This document shows positions 1 through 11,422 of a stretch of 64,000 bases of DNA, piece after piece. The stretch lies in the NCBI RefSeq assembly GCF_002382885.1, contig NZ_NWVL01000025.1, positions 37,594 to 101,593 of the forward strand. The letters run 5' to 3'. How positions within the stretch are numbered: position 1 is the first letter of the stretch; each line of letters begins with the position of its first letter. The position numbers were made by a program, and so were the translations under genes. This DNA comes from Streptomyces sp. WZ.A104. Lineage in GTDB: Bacteria; Actinomycetota; Actinomycetes; Streptomycetales; Streptomycetaceae. The notes beneath the pieces are model-generated. The model was not told the DNA's origin, ran no database searches, and saw only the letters and a program-made list of their open reading frames with translations.

Positions 1-2454
1 AACGAAGACAACCTCCCCACGCTCCAGGCCTTCAGCGCCAGCCATGAGCCGAGCCCCTGGATGGGCGACCGGCAGACCTTCCAGCTGATGCCCTCGGCCG
101 CGAGCGGCACCCCGGACGCGGCTCGCACGGCCCGGGGGCTGCCGTTCCGGCACGAGAACGAGGTCGCGAAGCCGCACTACTACGGCGTCACGTTCGAGAA
201 CGGCCTCAAGGCCGAGATGGCGCCGACCGACCACGCGGCCCGGATGCGGTTCACCTACCCCGGCAAGGACGCAAGCCTGGTCTTCGACAACGTGACGAAC
301 GCGGGCGGTCTGACCCTGAATCCGAAGGCCCGCTCCTTCTCCGGCTACACGGACGTGAAGAGCGGCCTGTCCACGGGGGCGACCCGGATGTTCGTGTACG
401 GCGTCTTCGACGCGCCGGTGACGGACAGCGGAAGGCTGAAGGGCGGCGGGGGTGACGACGTCACGGGCTTCTTCCGCTTCGACGCGGGCAGGGACCGTAC
501 GGTCAACCTGCGCCTGGCCACCTCGCTGATCGGCGTGGACCAGGCGAAGAAGAACCTGGCCATGGAGATCCCTGAGTCCGCCTCCTTCGAGAAGGTGCGG
601 CGCGAGGCACAGGCGGCCTGGGACGACGTCCTGAAGACGATCGAGGTCGAGGGAGCCGACGAGGACCAGCTCACGACCCTCTACTCCAGCCTCTACCGGC
701 TCTACCTCTACCCGAACTCCGGCCACGAGAAGGTGGGCGGGAAGAACAGGTACGCCAGCCCGTTCGTCGAGCCGGTCGGCGAGGACACCCCGACGAGGAC
801 CGGGGCGAAGATCGTCGACGGCAAGGTGTTCGTCAACAACGGCTTCTGGGACACCTACCGCACGACCTGGCCCGCCTACTCCTTCTTCTCCCCGAAGAAG
901 GCGGGTGAGCTGGTGGACGGCTTCGTGCAGCACTACAAGGACGGCGGCTGGACCTCGCGCTGGTCCTCCCCCGGTTACGCGGACCTGATGACCGGCACCA
1001 GTTCGGACGTGGCGTTCGCCGACGCGTACGTCAAGGGCGTGAAGTTCGACGCGGAGGCGGCGTACGAGGCGGCGGTCAAGAACGCCACGGTGGCTCCGCC
1101 GTCCCCGGGCGTCGGCCGCAAGGGCATGGAGACCTCCGTCTTCGCCGGATACGCGGACACCGCGACCCACGAGGGCCTGTCCTGGTCGCTGGAGGGCTAC
1201 CTCAACGACTACGGCATCGCACGGATGGGCCAGGAGCTCTACAAGAAGACGAAGAAGGCGCGGTACAAGGAGGAGTCGGAGTACTTCCTCAACCGGGCGC
1301 AGAAGTACGTCACGCTCTTCGACGGCGAGGCGGGCTTCTTCCAGGGCAGGAAGCCGGACGGCGACTGGCGCCTGCCCTCCGACGCGTACGACCCGCGCGT
1401 GTGGGGCTACGACTACACCGAGACCAACGGCTGGGGCTACGCCTTCACCGCCCCGCAGGACAGCCGGGGCCTGGCCAACCTGTACGGGGGCCGCGCGGGC
1501 CTGGGCAAGAAGCTGGACACCTACTTCTCCACCCCGGAGACGGCGGGCCCCGAGTTCGTCGGCAGCTACGGCGGGGTCATCCACGAGATGACCGAGGCGC
1601 GTGACGTGCGGATGGGCCAGTACGGGCACAGCAACCAGGTCGCCCACCACGCCACGTACATGTACAACGCGGCCTCACAGCCGTACAGGACACAGGAGAA
1701 GGTCCGCGAGGTGCTGGGCCGCCTGTACGTCGGCAGCGAGATCGGCCAGGGCATCCACGGTGACGAGGACAACGGCGAGCAGTCGGCCTGGTATCTCTTC
1801 TCCGCGCTCGGCTTCTACCCGCTGGTGATGGGCAGCGGGGAGTACGCGATCGGCTCGCCGCTCTTCAAGAAGGCGACCGTCCGCATGGACAACGGCCGCA
1901 AGCTGGTCGTCAAGGCCCCGAAGAACAGCGCGAAGAACATCTACGTGCAGAGCCTGAAGGTCAACGGCAGGAAGTGGACCTCCACCGCGCTCCCCCACGA
2001 TGTGCTGGCCAAGGGCGGCACGCTGGCGTTCGACATGGGGCCCGAGCCGTCCAGGTGGGGCACGGGGAGGAACGCGGCCCCGGTCTCCATCCAGCAGGAC
2101 GACAGAGTCCCGTCGCCGAAGGGCGATGTGCTCAAGGGCGACGGCGCGCTCTTCGACAACACCTCGGCCACCGCGGCGGAGGTCACCTCGGTGGAGCTGC
2201 CTGTCCCCGGGTCCGCCGAGGCGCTCCAGTACACGCTGACGTCGTCGGCGGCGGACCGGGCCCCGAAGGGGTGGACGCTCCAGGGCTCGTCCGACGGCGA
2301 GAAGTGGACGGACATCGACCGCCGCTCCGGCCAGTCGTTCGCCTGGGACAGGCAGACCCGGGTGTTCTCGGTGGGCCGGCCCGGTGACTACGCGAAGTAC
2401 CGGCTGGTGCTGACGGGTTCGGCGACGCTGGCGGAGGTGGAGCTGTTCTCCTGA
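1..2454 (+). CDS. GH92 family alpha-mannosidase with C-terminal carbohydrate-binding-like domain (5' partial)
   Basis: The frame is open from the first base, so the N-terminus lies outside the window. The protein is a glycoside hydrolase family 92 enzyme, a Ca2+-dependent exo-alpha-mannosidase that trims mannose from glycans, normally secreted. Recognisable family segments are NNGFWDTYRTTWPAYS (about nt 835-882), the DLMTGTSSDVAFADAY stretch (about nt 985-1030) and the acidic catalytic-loop region GDEDNGEQSAWYLFSALGFY (about nt 1759-1818). The last about 110 residues (from about nt 2130) look like an F5/8-type C (discoidin) or CBM32-like module. Family assignment is firm; linkage specificity cannot be read from the sequence. 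It ends 58 bp before the convergent phosphatase gene. Confidence 0.9.
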   Translation, partial: NEDNLPTLQAFSASHEPSPWMGDRQTFQLMPSAASGTPDAARTARGLPFRHENEVAKPHYYGVTFENGLKAEMAPTDHAARMRFTYPGKDASLVFDNVTNAGGLTLNPKARSFSGYTDVKSGLSTGATRMFVYGVFDAPVTDSGRLKGGGGDDVTGFFRFDAGRDRTVNLRLATSLIGVDQAKKNLAMEIPESASFEKVRREAQAAWDDVLKTIEVEGADEDQLTTLYSSLYRLYLYPNSGHEKVGGKNRYASPFVEPVGEDTPTRTGAKIVDGKVFVNNGFWDTYRTTWPAYSFFSPKKAGELVDGFVQHYKDGGWTSRWSSPGYADLMTGTSSDVAFADAYVKGVKFDAEAAYEAAVKNATVAPPSPGVGRKGMETSVFAGYADTATHEGLSWSLEGYLNDYGIARMGQELYKKTKKARYKEESEYFLNRAQKYVTLFDGEAGFFQGRKPDGDWRLPSDAYDPRVWGYDYTETNGWGYAFTAPQDSRGLANLYGGRAGLGKKLDTYFSTPETAGPEFVGSYGGVIHEMTEARDVRMGQYGHSNQVAHHATYMYNAASQPYRTQEKVREVLGRLYVGSEIGQGIHGDEDNGEQSAWYLFSALGFYPLVMGSGEYAIGSPLFKKATVRMDNGRKLVVKAPKNSAKNIYVQSLKVNGRKWTSTALPHDVLAKGGTLAFDMGPEPSRWGTGRNAAPVSIQQDDRVPSPKGDVLKGDGALFDNTSATAAEVTSVELPVPGSAEALQYTLTSSAADRAPKGWTLQGSSDGEKWTDIDRRSGQSFAWDRQTRVFSVGRPGDYAKYRLVLTGSATLAEVELFS

Positions 2455-2512
2455 CGTCTGTGCCGTACGCCGGCGGCCGGTAACCCGAGGGCGGGGTGCC
2501 GGCCGTCGGCGT

Positions 2513-3142
2513 TCAGCCCTCCTGGTTCACCCCTCGGAAGCTCTCGGGCAGGGCGACGTTGAGCGCGGTGACGACCGGCTGGCCGTGTTCCGTACCGAGC
2601 CGGGAGACCGCGCCGGTGGCGAGCTGGAAGAGGCGGCCCTCGGCCGGGGTCAGCCCCAGGTAGCGGGCGGTGAGGACGCGCAGGAGGTGGGAGTGGGCGA
2701 CGAGCGCGATGTCCCCGTCCCCGACCCGCTCGGCGGCCGACCGCACCCCCGCCAGCACCGTGTCGGCCCGCGCCCCGACGTCCGCCGGGCTCTCGCCGGG
2801 GTGTTCGGGGGTGCCGGGGTCGACGCCGTCGGTCCACAGGTTCCAGAAGGGGCGGGTGCGGTGGATCTCCCGGGTGGTGATGCCCTCGTAGCCGCCGTAG
2901 TCCCACTCCCGCAGCTCGGGGGTGACCCGGGCCGCGGTGAGCCCGGCCAGCTCGGCGGTGCGGCGGGCCCGGACGGACGGGCTGACCAGAGTGAGGGCGA
3001 TGTGCCGGTCGGCCAGCAGCGGGACGAGGGCGCGGGCCTGCCGCTCCCCGGTGTCGGTGAGGGGGAGGTCGGTCCAGCTCGTGTGCTGCCCGGAGCGGGA
3101 CCACTCGGTCTCGCCGTGGCGGATGAGGATCAGCTCGCCCAT
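2513..3142 (-). CDS. Histidine phosphatase (phosphoglycerate mutase-like) family protein
   Basis: This 209-aa cytosolic protein belongs to the histidine phosphatase superfamily, which forms a phospho-histidine intermediate. The catalytic motif LIRHGETEWS is at residues 6-15, the second catalytic His is in ALVAHSHLLRVL, and the acid is in the ELREWDYGGYEG segment. Small members of this family in actinobacteria act as broad phosphatases or as fructose-2,6-bisphosphatase/CobC-like enzymes, and the substrate here is unknown. I chose the ATG at 3142 because RHGE normally lies within about 10 residues of the N-terminus; a longer upstream open frame is low-complexity Arg/Pro and unconvincing. It is divergent from the membrane protein at 3400. 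Confidence 0.85.
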   Translation of the reverse strand: MGELILIRHGETEWSRSGQHTSWTDLPLTDTGERQARALVPLLADRHIALTLVSPSVRARRTAELAGLTAARVTPELREWDYGGYEGITTREIHRTRPFWNLWTDGVDPGTPEHPGESPADVGARADTVLAGVRSAAERVGDGDIALVAHSHLLRVLTARYLGLTPAEGRLFQLATGAVSRLGTEHGQPVVTALNVALPESFRGVNQEG

Positions 3143-3399
3143 GGTGGTCCGTTCGCTCTCGGTGCCGGGGTGGTGCGGGTGGGGACCGCGGGCTCGGAGC
3201 CCCTGGCCCTGCGGGTGGGGCCGCAGTCTCGGCCCCCGGCCCACGATCGCACCTGGGGGCGGCGAGGCCCCGGATTCCGCGCGTGGGGCGGTGCGTCGGG
3301 CCCGGCGGGCGGCGGACCAGCCGGAACGCGTGCGGCGTGGGGAGGCGGAGGCACGTACCGTAGGGCCCTTGCCTGATCGATTTCCCGTGGGGGGACCGC

Positions 3400-4023
3400 A
3401 TGTCCGACGCCTTCTTGCCTCCGCCGCCCGAACCGGAGCCGCAGCCACCGCGGCAGCCCGCGTTCGCACAGCCGCAGTCGCCGTGGGCGCCTCCTGCCGC
3501 CCCGCCGCGCAAGCAGCGGCGTACGGGGCTGATCGTGACGTTGTCCTTGGTCGGCGGGCTCGTCGTCATCGGCGCGACGGTGGCGCTGGGCTACGCGTTG
3601 ATGCAGAAGGCCTCGGAGTCCATCGCGCTCGCCGAGGAGCGGGCGGTTTCGCGGTACGGCGACACGGTGGGGCCGGACGGCCTTGAGGGCTGGGAGGAGC
3701 TGGAGGACTTCGAGGAGCCGGAGGCCGACGAACCGGCCGCCGAGAAGGACGCCACGATCACGAAGTGCACGCGGGACTCCCTGATCAACTGGATGTCCGC
3801 CGAGATAAAGGTCGTGAACGGGAGCGGGAGCCCGGCGTCCTACGTCGTCTACGTCACGTTCGTGGACCGAGACGGTGACGTGGTGAGCGAGGGCCTCGCG
3901 GTCACGGAAGACGAAGTCGCCCCCGGCGCGACCGCCAAGATCAAGGCCCAGGGCCTCGGCGAGGTACCGGCGGGCACGAAGTGCCGGATCGACCGGGTCG
4001 AGCGGGAAGCGATGTCAGGCTGA
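3400..4023 (+). CDS. Membrane-anchored protein with extracellular FxLYD-like domain
   Basis: A 207-aa protein of three parts. Residues 1-45 are a Pro/Gln-rich cytoplasmic tail. Residues 48-70 form one hydrophobic membrane helix (GLIVTLSLVGGLVVIGATVAL) with a basic stop-transfer flank on the cytoplasmic side. An acidic linker (about 85-115) leads to a beta-rich extracellular domain (about 120-207) with two cysteines, resembling the FxLYD fold. No enzymatic motif is visible. Such proteins are common in Streptomyces and uncharacterised. The ATG follows GGGGACC. A 28-bp hairpin follows the stop. Confidence 0.7.
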   Translation: MSDAFLPPPPEPEPQPPRQPAFAQPQSPWAPPAAPPRKQRRTGLIVTLSLVGGLVVIGATVALGYALMQKASESIALAEERAVSRYGDTVGPDGLEGWEELEDFEEPEADEPAAEKDATITKCTRDSLINWMSAEIKVVNGSGSPASYVVYVTFVDRDGDVVSEGLAVTEDEVAPGATAKIKAQGLGEVPAGTKCRIDRVEREAMSG

Positions 4024-4032
4024 CCGGAAGGC

Positions 4033-4092
4033 CCCGTGACGGCGGACGGTCCGCCCCGGAGTGATCCGGGGCGGACCGTCCGCCGTCACGGG
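4033..4092. terminator. Strong bidirectional terminator hairpin
   Basis: Perfect inverted repeat: 28-bp arms at 4033-4060 and 4065-4092 around a GTGA loop. It lies between the convergent genes ending at 4023 (+) and 4190 (-). Confidence 0.9.
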
Positions 4093-4189
4093 TATGCCTT
4101 GCCCGCCCAGCACTTGAGGCCGGCGGCGGCGAGAGCGTCGACGGTCCCGTGGCCGCGCTGCCACCTGTCCGGCCGACCGGCCGGGCGTA

Positions 4190-4702
4190 CTACGCCGCGG
4201 TGAACCGCCAGGTCTGGCCGTCGAACGCGCCGCAGGAGGACTGGTCCAACGGCTGGCCGCTGTTGGTGGTGCCCCACGCGACGCCCATGCAGAAGCCCGT
4301 AGCCCGGTTCCGCATCTTCCAGCTGTCGTTGCCGGCGTACTCGGCCACCCACACCTGCGAGTCCACGTTGGCGCACGGGGACTGGACGAGGAGGGCGTGG
4401 TTGGCGCCGGTCTGCGGGGTCACGCACATGTTGGTGGATCTGATCCGCAGGAAGTACGCGTTCGTGCCCGCCCCCTGGGCGTAGAACTCCTTGTTGGACT
4501 TGTAGTCACACCGGTACTGGATCAGCCCGGCACCGACTTTGGTCGAGTTGTTGCCCACGGCAGCGCACATTCCGGTGTGCAGGGCCCGCATGTTGTTCCA
4601 ACGGCCGTTGGACGGGCTGTCGGCCGCGGCTGGGGTCGCCATTCCCACGGCGAGGGCGAGGGCGCTGAACACGGCTCCGGCCGCCCCGATGGACTTCTTC
4701 AC
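4190..4702 (-). CDS. Secreted ricin-type beta-trefoil lectin (RICIN domain) protein
   Basis: A 170-aa exported protein. It begins with a Sec signal peptide (basic KK, hydrophobic core, TPAAA cleavage region around residue 27), followed by one ricin-B/RICIN beta-trefoil. The three repeats are recognisable by the spaced Cys and Q/W motifs: TGMCAAV, STNMCVT, SQVWVAEY, TGFCMGV and GQTWRFTA at the C-terminus. RICIN domains usually bind galactose or xylan-type sugars, and here there is no attached catalytic domain. The GTG start at 4702 has an excellent ribosome-binding site (GGAGGAG). It is divergent from the regulator at 4.8 kb. Confidence 0.85.
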   Translation of the reverse strand: MKKSIGAAGAVFSALALAVGMATPAAADSPSNGRWNNMRALHTGMCAAVGNNSTKVGAGLIQYRCDYKSNKEFYAQGAGTNAYFLRIRSTNMCVTPQTGANHALLVQSPCANVDSQVWVAEYAGNDSWKMRNRATGFCMGVAWGTTNSGQPLDQSSCGAFDGQTWRFTAA

Positions 4703-4775
4703 GGCTCCTCCGTTGCTAGTTGGTCAGAACACGTGGACGAACGTATAAGCTCCCGCCTCGCCGGGAGTCTCATAT

Positions 4776-6662
4776 GTGTCTCAACCCGTACAGGGACCTC
4801 GGGCGGCATCAGGGGACCATCCGATGGGGGGCGCGATGGGGGCGAACGACGGTGACAGCGGTACACGGGCGGCTCTGGCCGCCGAACTGGGCGCGGCGGT
4901 CGCGGCCCGTCCGCTGGTGAATCTGACCGGTCCGCTCGGCGTGGGGAAGACCTGGCTGGCGCGCTCGCTCGACGCCCAGCACTTCGACCTGTCCCGCCCG
5001 CACGCCCCCGGTGACCTGCGGCGGGCCGTGACCGGTGATGACCGCAGGCCACTGGTGCTGGACGGCGTCGATGGGCGTACGGCGATGGAGTCCGCCGCCG
5101 GGGCACTCGACGACGCCGCCGGCCACCGCCCCGTACTCGTGCTCAGCCGCAGGCCGTTACGGGCGGCTCGGGGCTGGGCCGGGGGCGACCCGGTCACCCT
5201 CGCCGTTCCTCCTCTGCCCGACGACGAGATCGCGGCGCTCGCGAGCCGGGCCGGCCTCGCGGACCCCGGCGCGCGGGACCTCGTCGTCCGACTGGCCGGC
5301 GGGATTCCCCTGGTGGCGCTCGCCGCCTGCCGGGCGATGCACGCCGGGGCCGCGCCCACCGCCCCCGCAGCGGTGGCCGACGAGGTCAGCGCCGAGATCC
5401 TCCAGCGCCTGGAGCGCGAACTGCCGGGCCGCCGCAGGGCCCAGGCGCTCCGGCTGCTCGCCGCCGTCGGCGCGGCGGACGAGAAGCTGCTGGCCAGGGG
5501 CCCGGACTTGTTTACGGACCTGGCCGGGCTCAGTCTGGTCCACCGGACCGCCCTGGGGCTGACCGTCGCCGAACCGTACCGCGCCCTGCTCGACATGACC
5601 TACCAGTGGCGGCGGCCGGACCAGCACGGCGCGCTGCTCGCCCGCGCGGCGCGCTACCGCGGCGCGATGCTCACCGGGTCGGCCCCGCCCGAGCGGCGGG
5701 CCGAACTGGCCGAGCAGTCCATGCTCCTGGCCGGTGACCGGGTCGTACGGGAGGTGCTCTTCCCGCCCGGCCGCCCACCGGTCCCGATCGTGACAGCCCA
5801 AGGCGCCGACGCCGACGACATCGGCCGCCTGATGCACGGCTGGGCATCACTCAAGGGGTTCGACCAGCGCAGGACGGAACGGCTGGTCACCCAGTGGCTG
5901 GACGACGACATCACCGGCTTCCGCCTGGCCCGCGACATCGACGGACAGCCGATCGGGCTGATCAGCCTGATCGGCGTCCGGGAGCAGACCCTGGCGGGCA
6001 TGGAGCCACTGCTCCAGCAACACACCGAGGGCCTCGCGGCGGGCGACCGCGGCGGGCTGTTCCTGGGGGCGGCGTTCTGCCCCGAACCGGCCGTCCACGC
6101 CCAGGTGCTGCGCCACATCCTGCGGCAGGCGGTCACCAGCGGAAGGCTCCTGGTGTCCACCGCCGACCCCGGCTACCACCAGCTTCTCGACAGTCTCGCC
6201 TTCCGCCGCCACGGGGGAATCCGCGAGGACATCTACCGCTGCGGACGCGCCCCGCAGGTCTACAGCAACGACTTCACCGGCGCGGCACTCCCCGCCTGGC
6301 TCCGCCGCCTGGGCGTCACCGCCACCGCCCCGGACACCGCCGACGAACCCGCCGCGGCCCACATGGCCGAGGCACTGGGCAACCTGCACACCCCCAAGGG
6401 GCTGGCCGGCAGTCCGCTCCTGACCGCCGCGCACACACCGACGGCCCGGGCACTGCGCGCCTGGCTCGTCGAAGCCGTGGACAGCCTGGCGGCAAGCCCC
6501 GTAGCGGCCGACGCCGATGCCGGGAGAATCCTGCGGGCGTACTACGTCGACCGGTCGGGCACCCACTGGCAGGTCGCCCACAGCCTGCACCTCAGCCGCG
6601 CCACCTACTTCCGCCGCCTGCGACGCGGCGTGACGGCCCTGGCCGCGCAGCATGACCGCTGA
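4776..6662 (+). CDS. P-loop ATPase / acyltransferase-like / HTH composite regulator
   Basis: About 628 aa in three parts. Residues about 45-330 form a STAND/AAA-type NTPase with Walker A GPLGVGKTW and a Walker B-like LVLDGVDG. Residues about 340-500 resemble a GNAT acyltransferase fold (FRLARDIDGQPIGLISLIGV, then GGLFLGAAFCPEPAVHAQVL). A C-terminal helix-turn-helix lies at about 595-620 (HWQVAHSLHLSRATYFRRLR). It is most likely a signal-responsive transcription regulator, but the ligand is unknown. The start is uncertain: GTG 4776, ATG 4824 and ATG 4836 are all in frame, and 4824 or 4836 look more natural because the ATPase begins soon after. Confidence 0.65.
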   Translation: MSQPVQGPRAASGDHPMGGAMGANDGDSGTRAALAAELGAAVAARPLVNLTGPLGVGKTWLARSLDAQHFDLSRPHAPGDLRRAVTGDDRRPLVLDGVDGRTAMESAAGALDDAAGHRPVLVLSRRPLRAARGWAGGDPVTLAVPPLPDDEIAALASRAGLADPGARDLVVRLAGGIPLVALAACRAMHAGAAPTAPAAVADEVSAEILQRLERELPGRRRAQALRLLAAVGAADEKLLARGPDLFTDLAGLSLVHRTALGLTVAEPYRALLDMTYQWRRPDQHGALLARAARYRGAMLTGSAPPERRAELAEQSMLLAGDRVVREVLFPPGRPPVPIVTAQGADADDIGRLMHGWASLKGFDQRRTERLVTQWLDDDITGFRLARDIDGQPIGLISLIGVREQTLAGMEPLLQQHTEGLAAGDRGGLFLGAAFCPEPAVHAQVLRHILRQAVTSGRLLVSTADPGYHQLLDSLAFRRHGGIREDIYRCGRAPQVYSNDFTGAALPAWLRRLGVTATAPDTADEPAAAHMAEALGNLHTPKGLAGSPLLTAAHTPTARALRAWLVEAVDSLAASPVAADADAGRILRAYYVDRSGTHWQVAHSLHLSRATYFRRLRRGVTALAAQHDR

Positions 6663-6999
6663 CCGGTGCGCAGCCCGCCCAGGCACGGACCGGCCCACGA
6701 GGAGTTCATCCGTGCCATCGAGGAGGAAAGGTCGGGGCGATGGGCCACAGCTGCTGGAGGACCCTGCGACCGGCTGACGTCTTCCCCTGTGGCGGCGGTC
6801 GTCTGCCGCACGGTCGCCAGGACGGAAGAACCCCGTACCTGGTACCAGGTACGGGGTTCTTCGTCGTCGCAGGACGCGCGGTTCCGCTCCGGAAGCAGCT
6901 CGCGTCCGATCATGCTCGCAGGCGCGCCTTCCGCCCCGTCGCGCGCGAGCGCCCCGCACCCGCGCGAGACGCAGGGGCAGGGCGCTCGTTCACCTCAGG
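6663..6999. other. Intergenic region (337 bp) with terminator
   Basis: No convincing gene. The stretch separates the regulator (+) from acnA (-), which converge here. Its only clear feature is the palindrome at 6825-6862. Confidence 0.6.
6825..6862. terminator. 38-bp perfect palindrome, bidirectional terminator
   Basis: A perfect self-complementary 38-bp stretch, centre GGTACC, arms beginning GAAGAACCCCG. Its site between convergent genes makes a bidirectional terminator the simplest reading. Confidence 0.85.
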
Positions 7000-9714
<2,715 letters not shown>

Positions 9715-9807
9715 GACAGTCTCCTTCTTCAATGTGCGCGTATCTCCGCGCCGCGCCTCATTGGCAGTCGGCGCCGCGTTTTGCCGTCTACGGCCCCGAC
9801 CATCCGC

Positions 9808-9826
9808 TAAGGTAAGGCTTAGTTAG
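9808..9826. promoter_or_regulatory. Candidate iron box (DmdR/IdeR-type)
   Basis: TAAGGTAAGGCTTAGTTAG matches 13 of 19 positions of the IdeR/DmdR1 consensus as I remember it (TTAGGTTAGGCTAACCTAA). Iron control of an Fe-S aconitase would make sense, but the right half is weak. Confidence 0.35.
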
Positions 9827-9867
9827 GTAACCCTTACCGGGCGGCGGCTGTGGTGCGCCTCGGCAGA

Positions 9868-9885
9868 TATCTCGATGTCGAGATA
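9868..9885. promoter_or_regulatory. Palindromic operator upstream of acnA, TamR-like
   Basis: TATCTCGA-TG-TCGAGATA is a perfect 8+8 inverted repeat about 155 bp upstream of the acnA start. MarR-family TamR of S. coelicolor is reported to bind an 18-bp palindrome at the aconitase promoter. The size and position fit, but no tamR gene is in the window. Confidence 0.55.
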
Positions 9886-10162
9886 ACTCTAGTACATAGC
9901 CGCCGCCCGGTCATGCCCAGGTGCCCCTGTGCTGTGTCATCGAGTCGAGGCGCTTGACAGCGAACACAGCCGTTTCGGCTTCTCCGACAGTGAATCCAGT
10001 CGTGAGGGGTGAGCACGCTGAGGGTGTCGCGCGCTGGAGGGCGCACGCGGGCGTCGGTGGCGGCATGCGTTGCTGGAATGCGCGACGGCCCGGTTCGAGG
10101 TCGCGGTTCCGGTGCGGCCGCCGCCCGGAGTCCATCGCTGGCCGACTCTGCACGGCCATGGC

Positions 10163-11422
10163 CTATGGCTGTGTGCCCACCCGGCGGGCACGGACATCGT
10201 GGTAGACGTACATGGCGATGGTCACCGCCGTCAGCAGATAGAAGAGCCACAGACCATAGGCGACTTGGGGGTCCCAGCGACCGTAGTAATAGGGCGGGTT
10301 GGACATGGCCTGCCAGCCGAGGCACACCACGACGAGCACCGCCGCGCCATAGCCCGCCAGCCTCGTCGGCACCCGAGAGCTCAGGACGAGCAGCATGACC
10401 ACCACCAGCAGCGTCGCCACCCCGACGCCGGCTCCGACGGCAGTCAGGGCTCCCCAGGCTCGTAAGTTCCACTCGACGAAGTCCTCTTCCTCCGCATAGA
10501 CGATCTGTTTGCCGAACGCCATGACGACGCTGTCGTTCCAGCTTGTCCTGTAGGCGGGCTGGAACAGGACGATCGTGTGCAGCACCAGCAGTACCGTCGG
10601 CGCAACCAGCCGTTGCCGCCACTCCTTTCCTGTGGACGGCACGTGCCGCAATGCCGTGGGCGTCTCGGACGCGCGCAGCAGCGAAACGCACTCGGCGGCG
10701 GAAGGCCGCTGCTCGGGACGTGCAGCGGTCATCCGGGTAAGCAGGGACAGTACGGGCTCGCGGATGGAGGATTGGACCTGGGGCATGAGCTGCGTGACGG
10801 GCAGCCGGTGGCCGGTGAGCTTCTCGACCAGGACGATCCCTAGCGCGTAGACGTCCGAAGCGGGTGTGGCGGCACGGCCTTGGAGCTGCTCGGGGGCCAT
10901 GTAGCCGGGGGTTCCGAAGTATTTTCCGGTGGTGGTGGCTGTGCGGGTGAGCGAGGAGTCGTCCCGGGCTATACCGAAGTCCATCAGCACGGTGCGCCCG
11001 TCGGCACAGATCATGATGTTGGCGGGCTTGATGTCCCGGTGCACGACCTTCGCCGCGTGGACGTGCGCGAGAACGTCCGCCAAGCGCGCCCCGGTCTCCA
11101 CGATCGAGTCCACATGCGAGAACTCCCAGGTGGCGCCGTCCAGTAGCTCCATCACGAGGTAGGGCAGAGTCTGACCGCCATGGTCGGCCGTTCCGGCGTC
11201 GTGAACGGTCACGACGCTGCCGTGGCGGAGCGAGGCGAGGGTGCGGGCCTCACGCGCGAACCGCTGAGCCGCCTCTGGATACTGCATGACGCCGGTGACG
11301 AACTTGATGGCGACCCGTCGGCCGAGGGTACGGTCCGTCGCTTCCCAGACCTCGCCCAGGCCGCCCCTGCCCAGGAGGCGTTCCACACGGTAGCGGCTCC
11401 CGACAGCCATGCCCTCGTGCAC
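10163..11422 (-). CDS. Membrane-tethered Ser/Thr protein kinase (Hanks/PknB type)
   Basis: A 419-aa protein. Residues 10-260 are a eukaryote-like kinase domain: Gly-rich loop GRGGLGEV, catalytic Lys40 (VAIKF), HRDIKPANI (HRD 128-130), DFG 148-150 and MAPEQ. All catalytic residues are present, so it should be active. Residues about 285-410 contain about four membrane helices instead of the usual single helix plus sensor domain; the short loop between the first two is acidic (EEEDFVEW). There is no PASTA or other known ligand domain. The start could be GTG 11422 or the in-frame ATG 12 nt downstream. It is monocistronic as far as can be seen. Confidence 0.88.
   Translation of the reverse strand: MHEGMAVGSRYRVERLLGRGGLGEVWEATDRTLGRRVAIKFVTGVMQYPEAAQRFAREARTLASLRHGSVVTVHDAGTADHGGQTLPYLVMELLDGATWEFSHVDSIVETGARLADVLAHVHAAKVVHRDIKPANIMICADGRTVLMDFGIARDDSSLTRTATTTGKYFGTPGYMAPEQLQGRAATPASDVYALGIVLVEKLTGHRLPVTQLMPQVQSSIREPVLSLLTRMTAARPEQRPSAAECVSLLRASETPTALRHVPSTGKEWRQRLVAPTVLLVLHTIVLFQPAYRTSWNDSVVMAFGKQIVYAEEEDFVEWNLRAWGALTAVGAGVGVATLLVVVMLLVLSSRVPTRLAGYGAAVLVVVCLGWQAMSNPPYYYGRWDPQVAYGLWLFYLLTAVTIAMYVYHDVRARRVGTQP

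Larger units (their letters stand above)
9715..10162. other. acnA upstream regulatory region (448 bp)
   Basis: No gene is visible. The kinase gene upstream points the same way, so this whole stretch is leader/promoter for acnA. It contains the iron-box-like sequence (9808-9826), an 8+8 palindrome (9868-9885) and an outer inverted repeat (9837-9849 with 9898-9910). The stretch about 9805-9900 is visibly richer in A+T. Confidence 0.6.

Noticed and set aside
2388..3569. Long minus-strand frame overlapping the phosphatase gene
   Set aside because: Pro/Arg-rich, no domain; the histidine phosphatase in another frame explains the region.
4190..4702. RICIN protein considered as an enediyne-binding apoprotein
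   Set aside because: It is a beta-trefoil lectin with QxW-type motifs, about 30 kb from the cluster and outside the repeats; apoproteins have an immunoglobulin-like fold.
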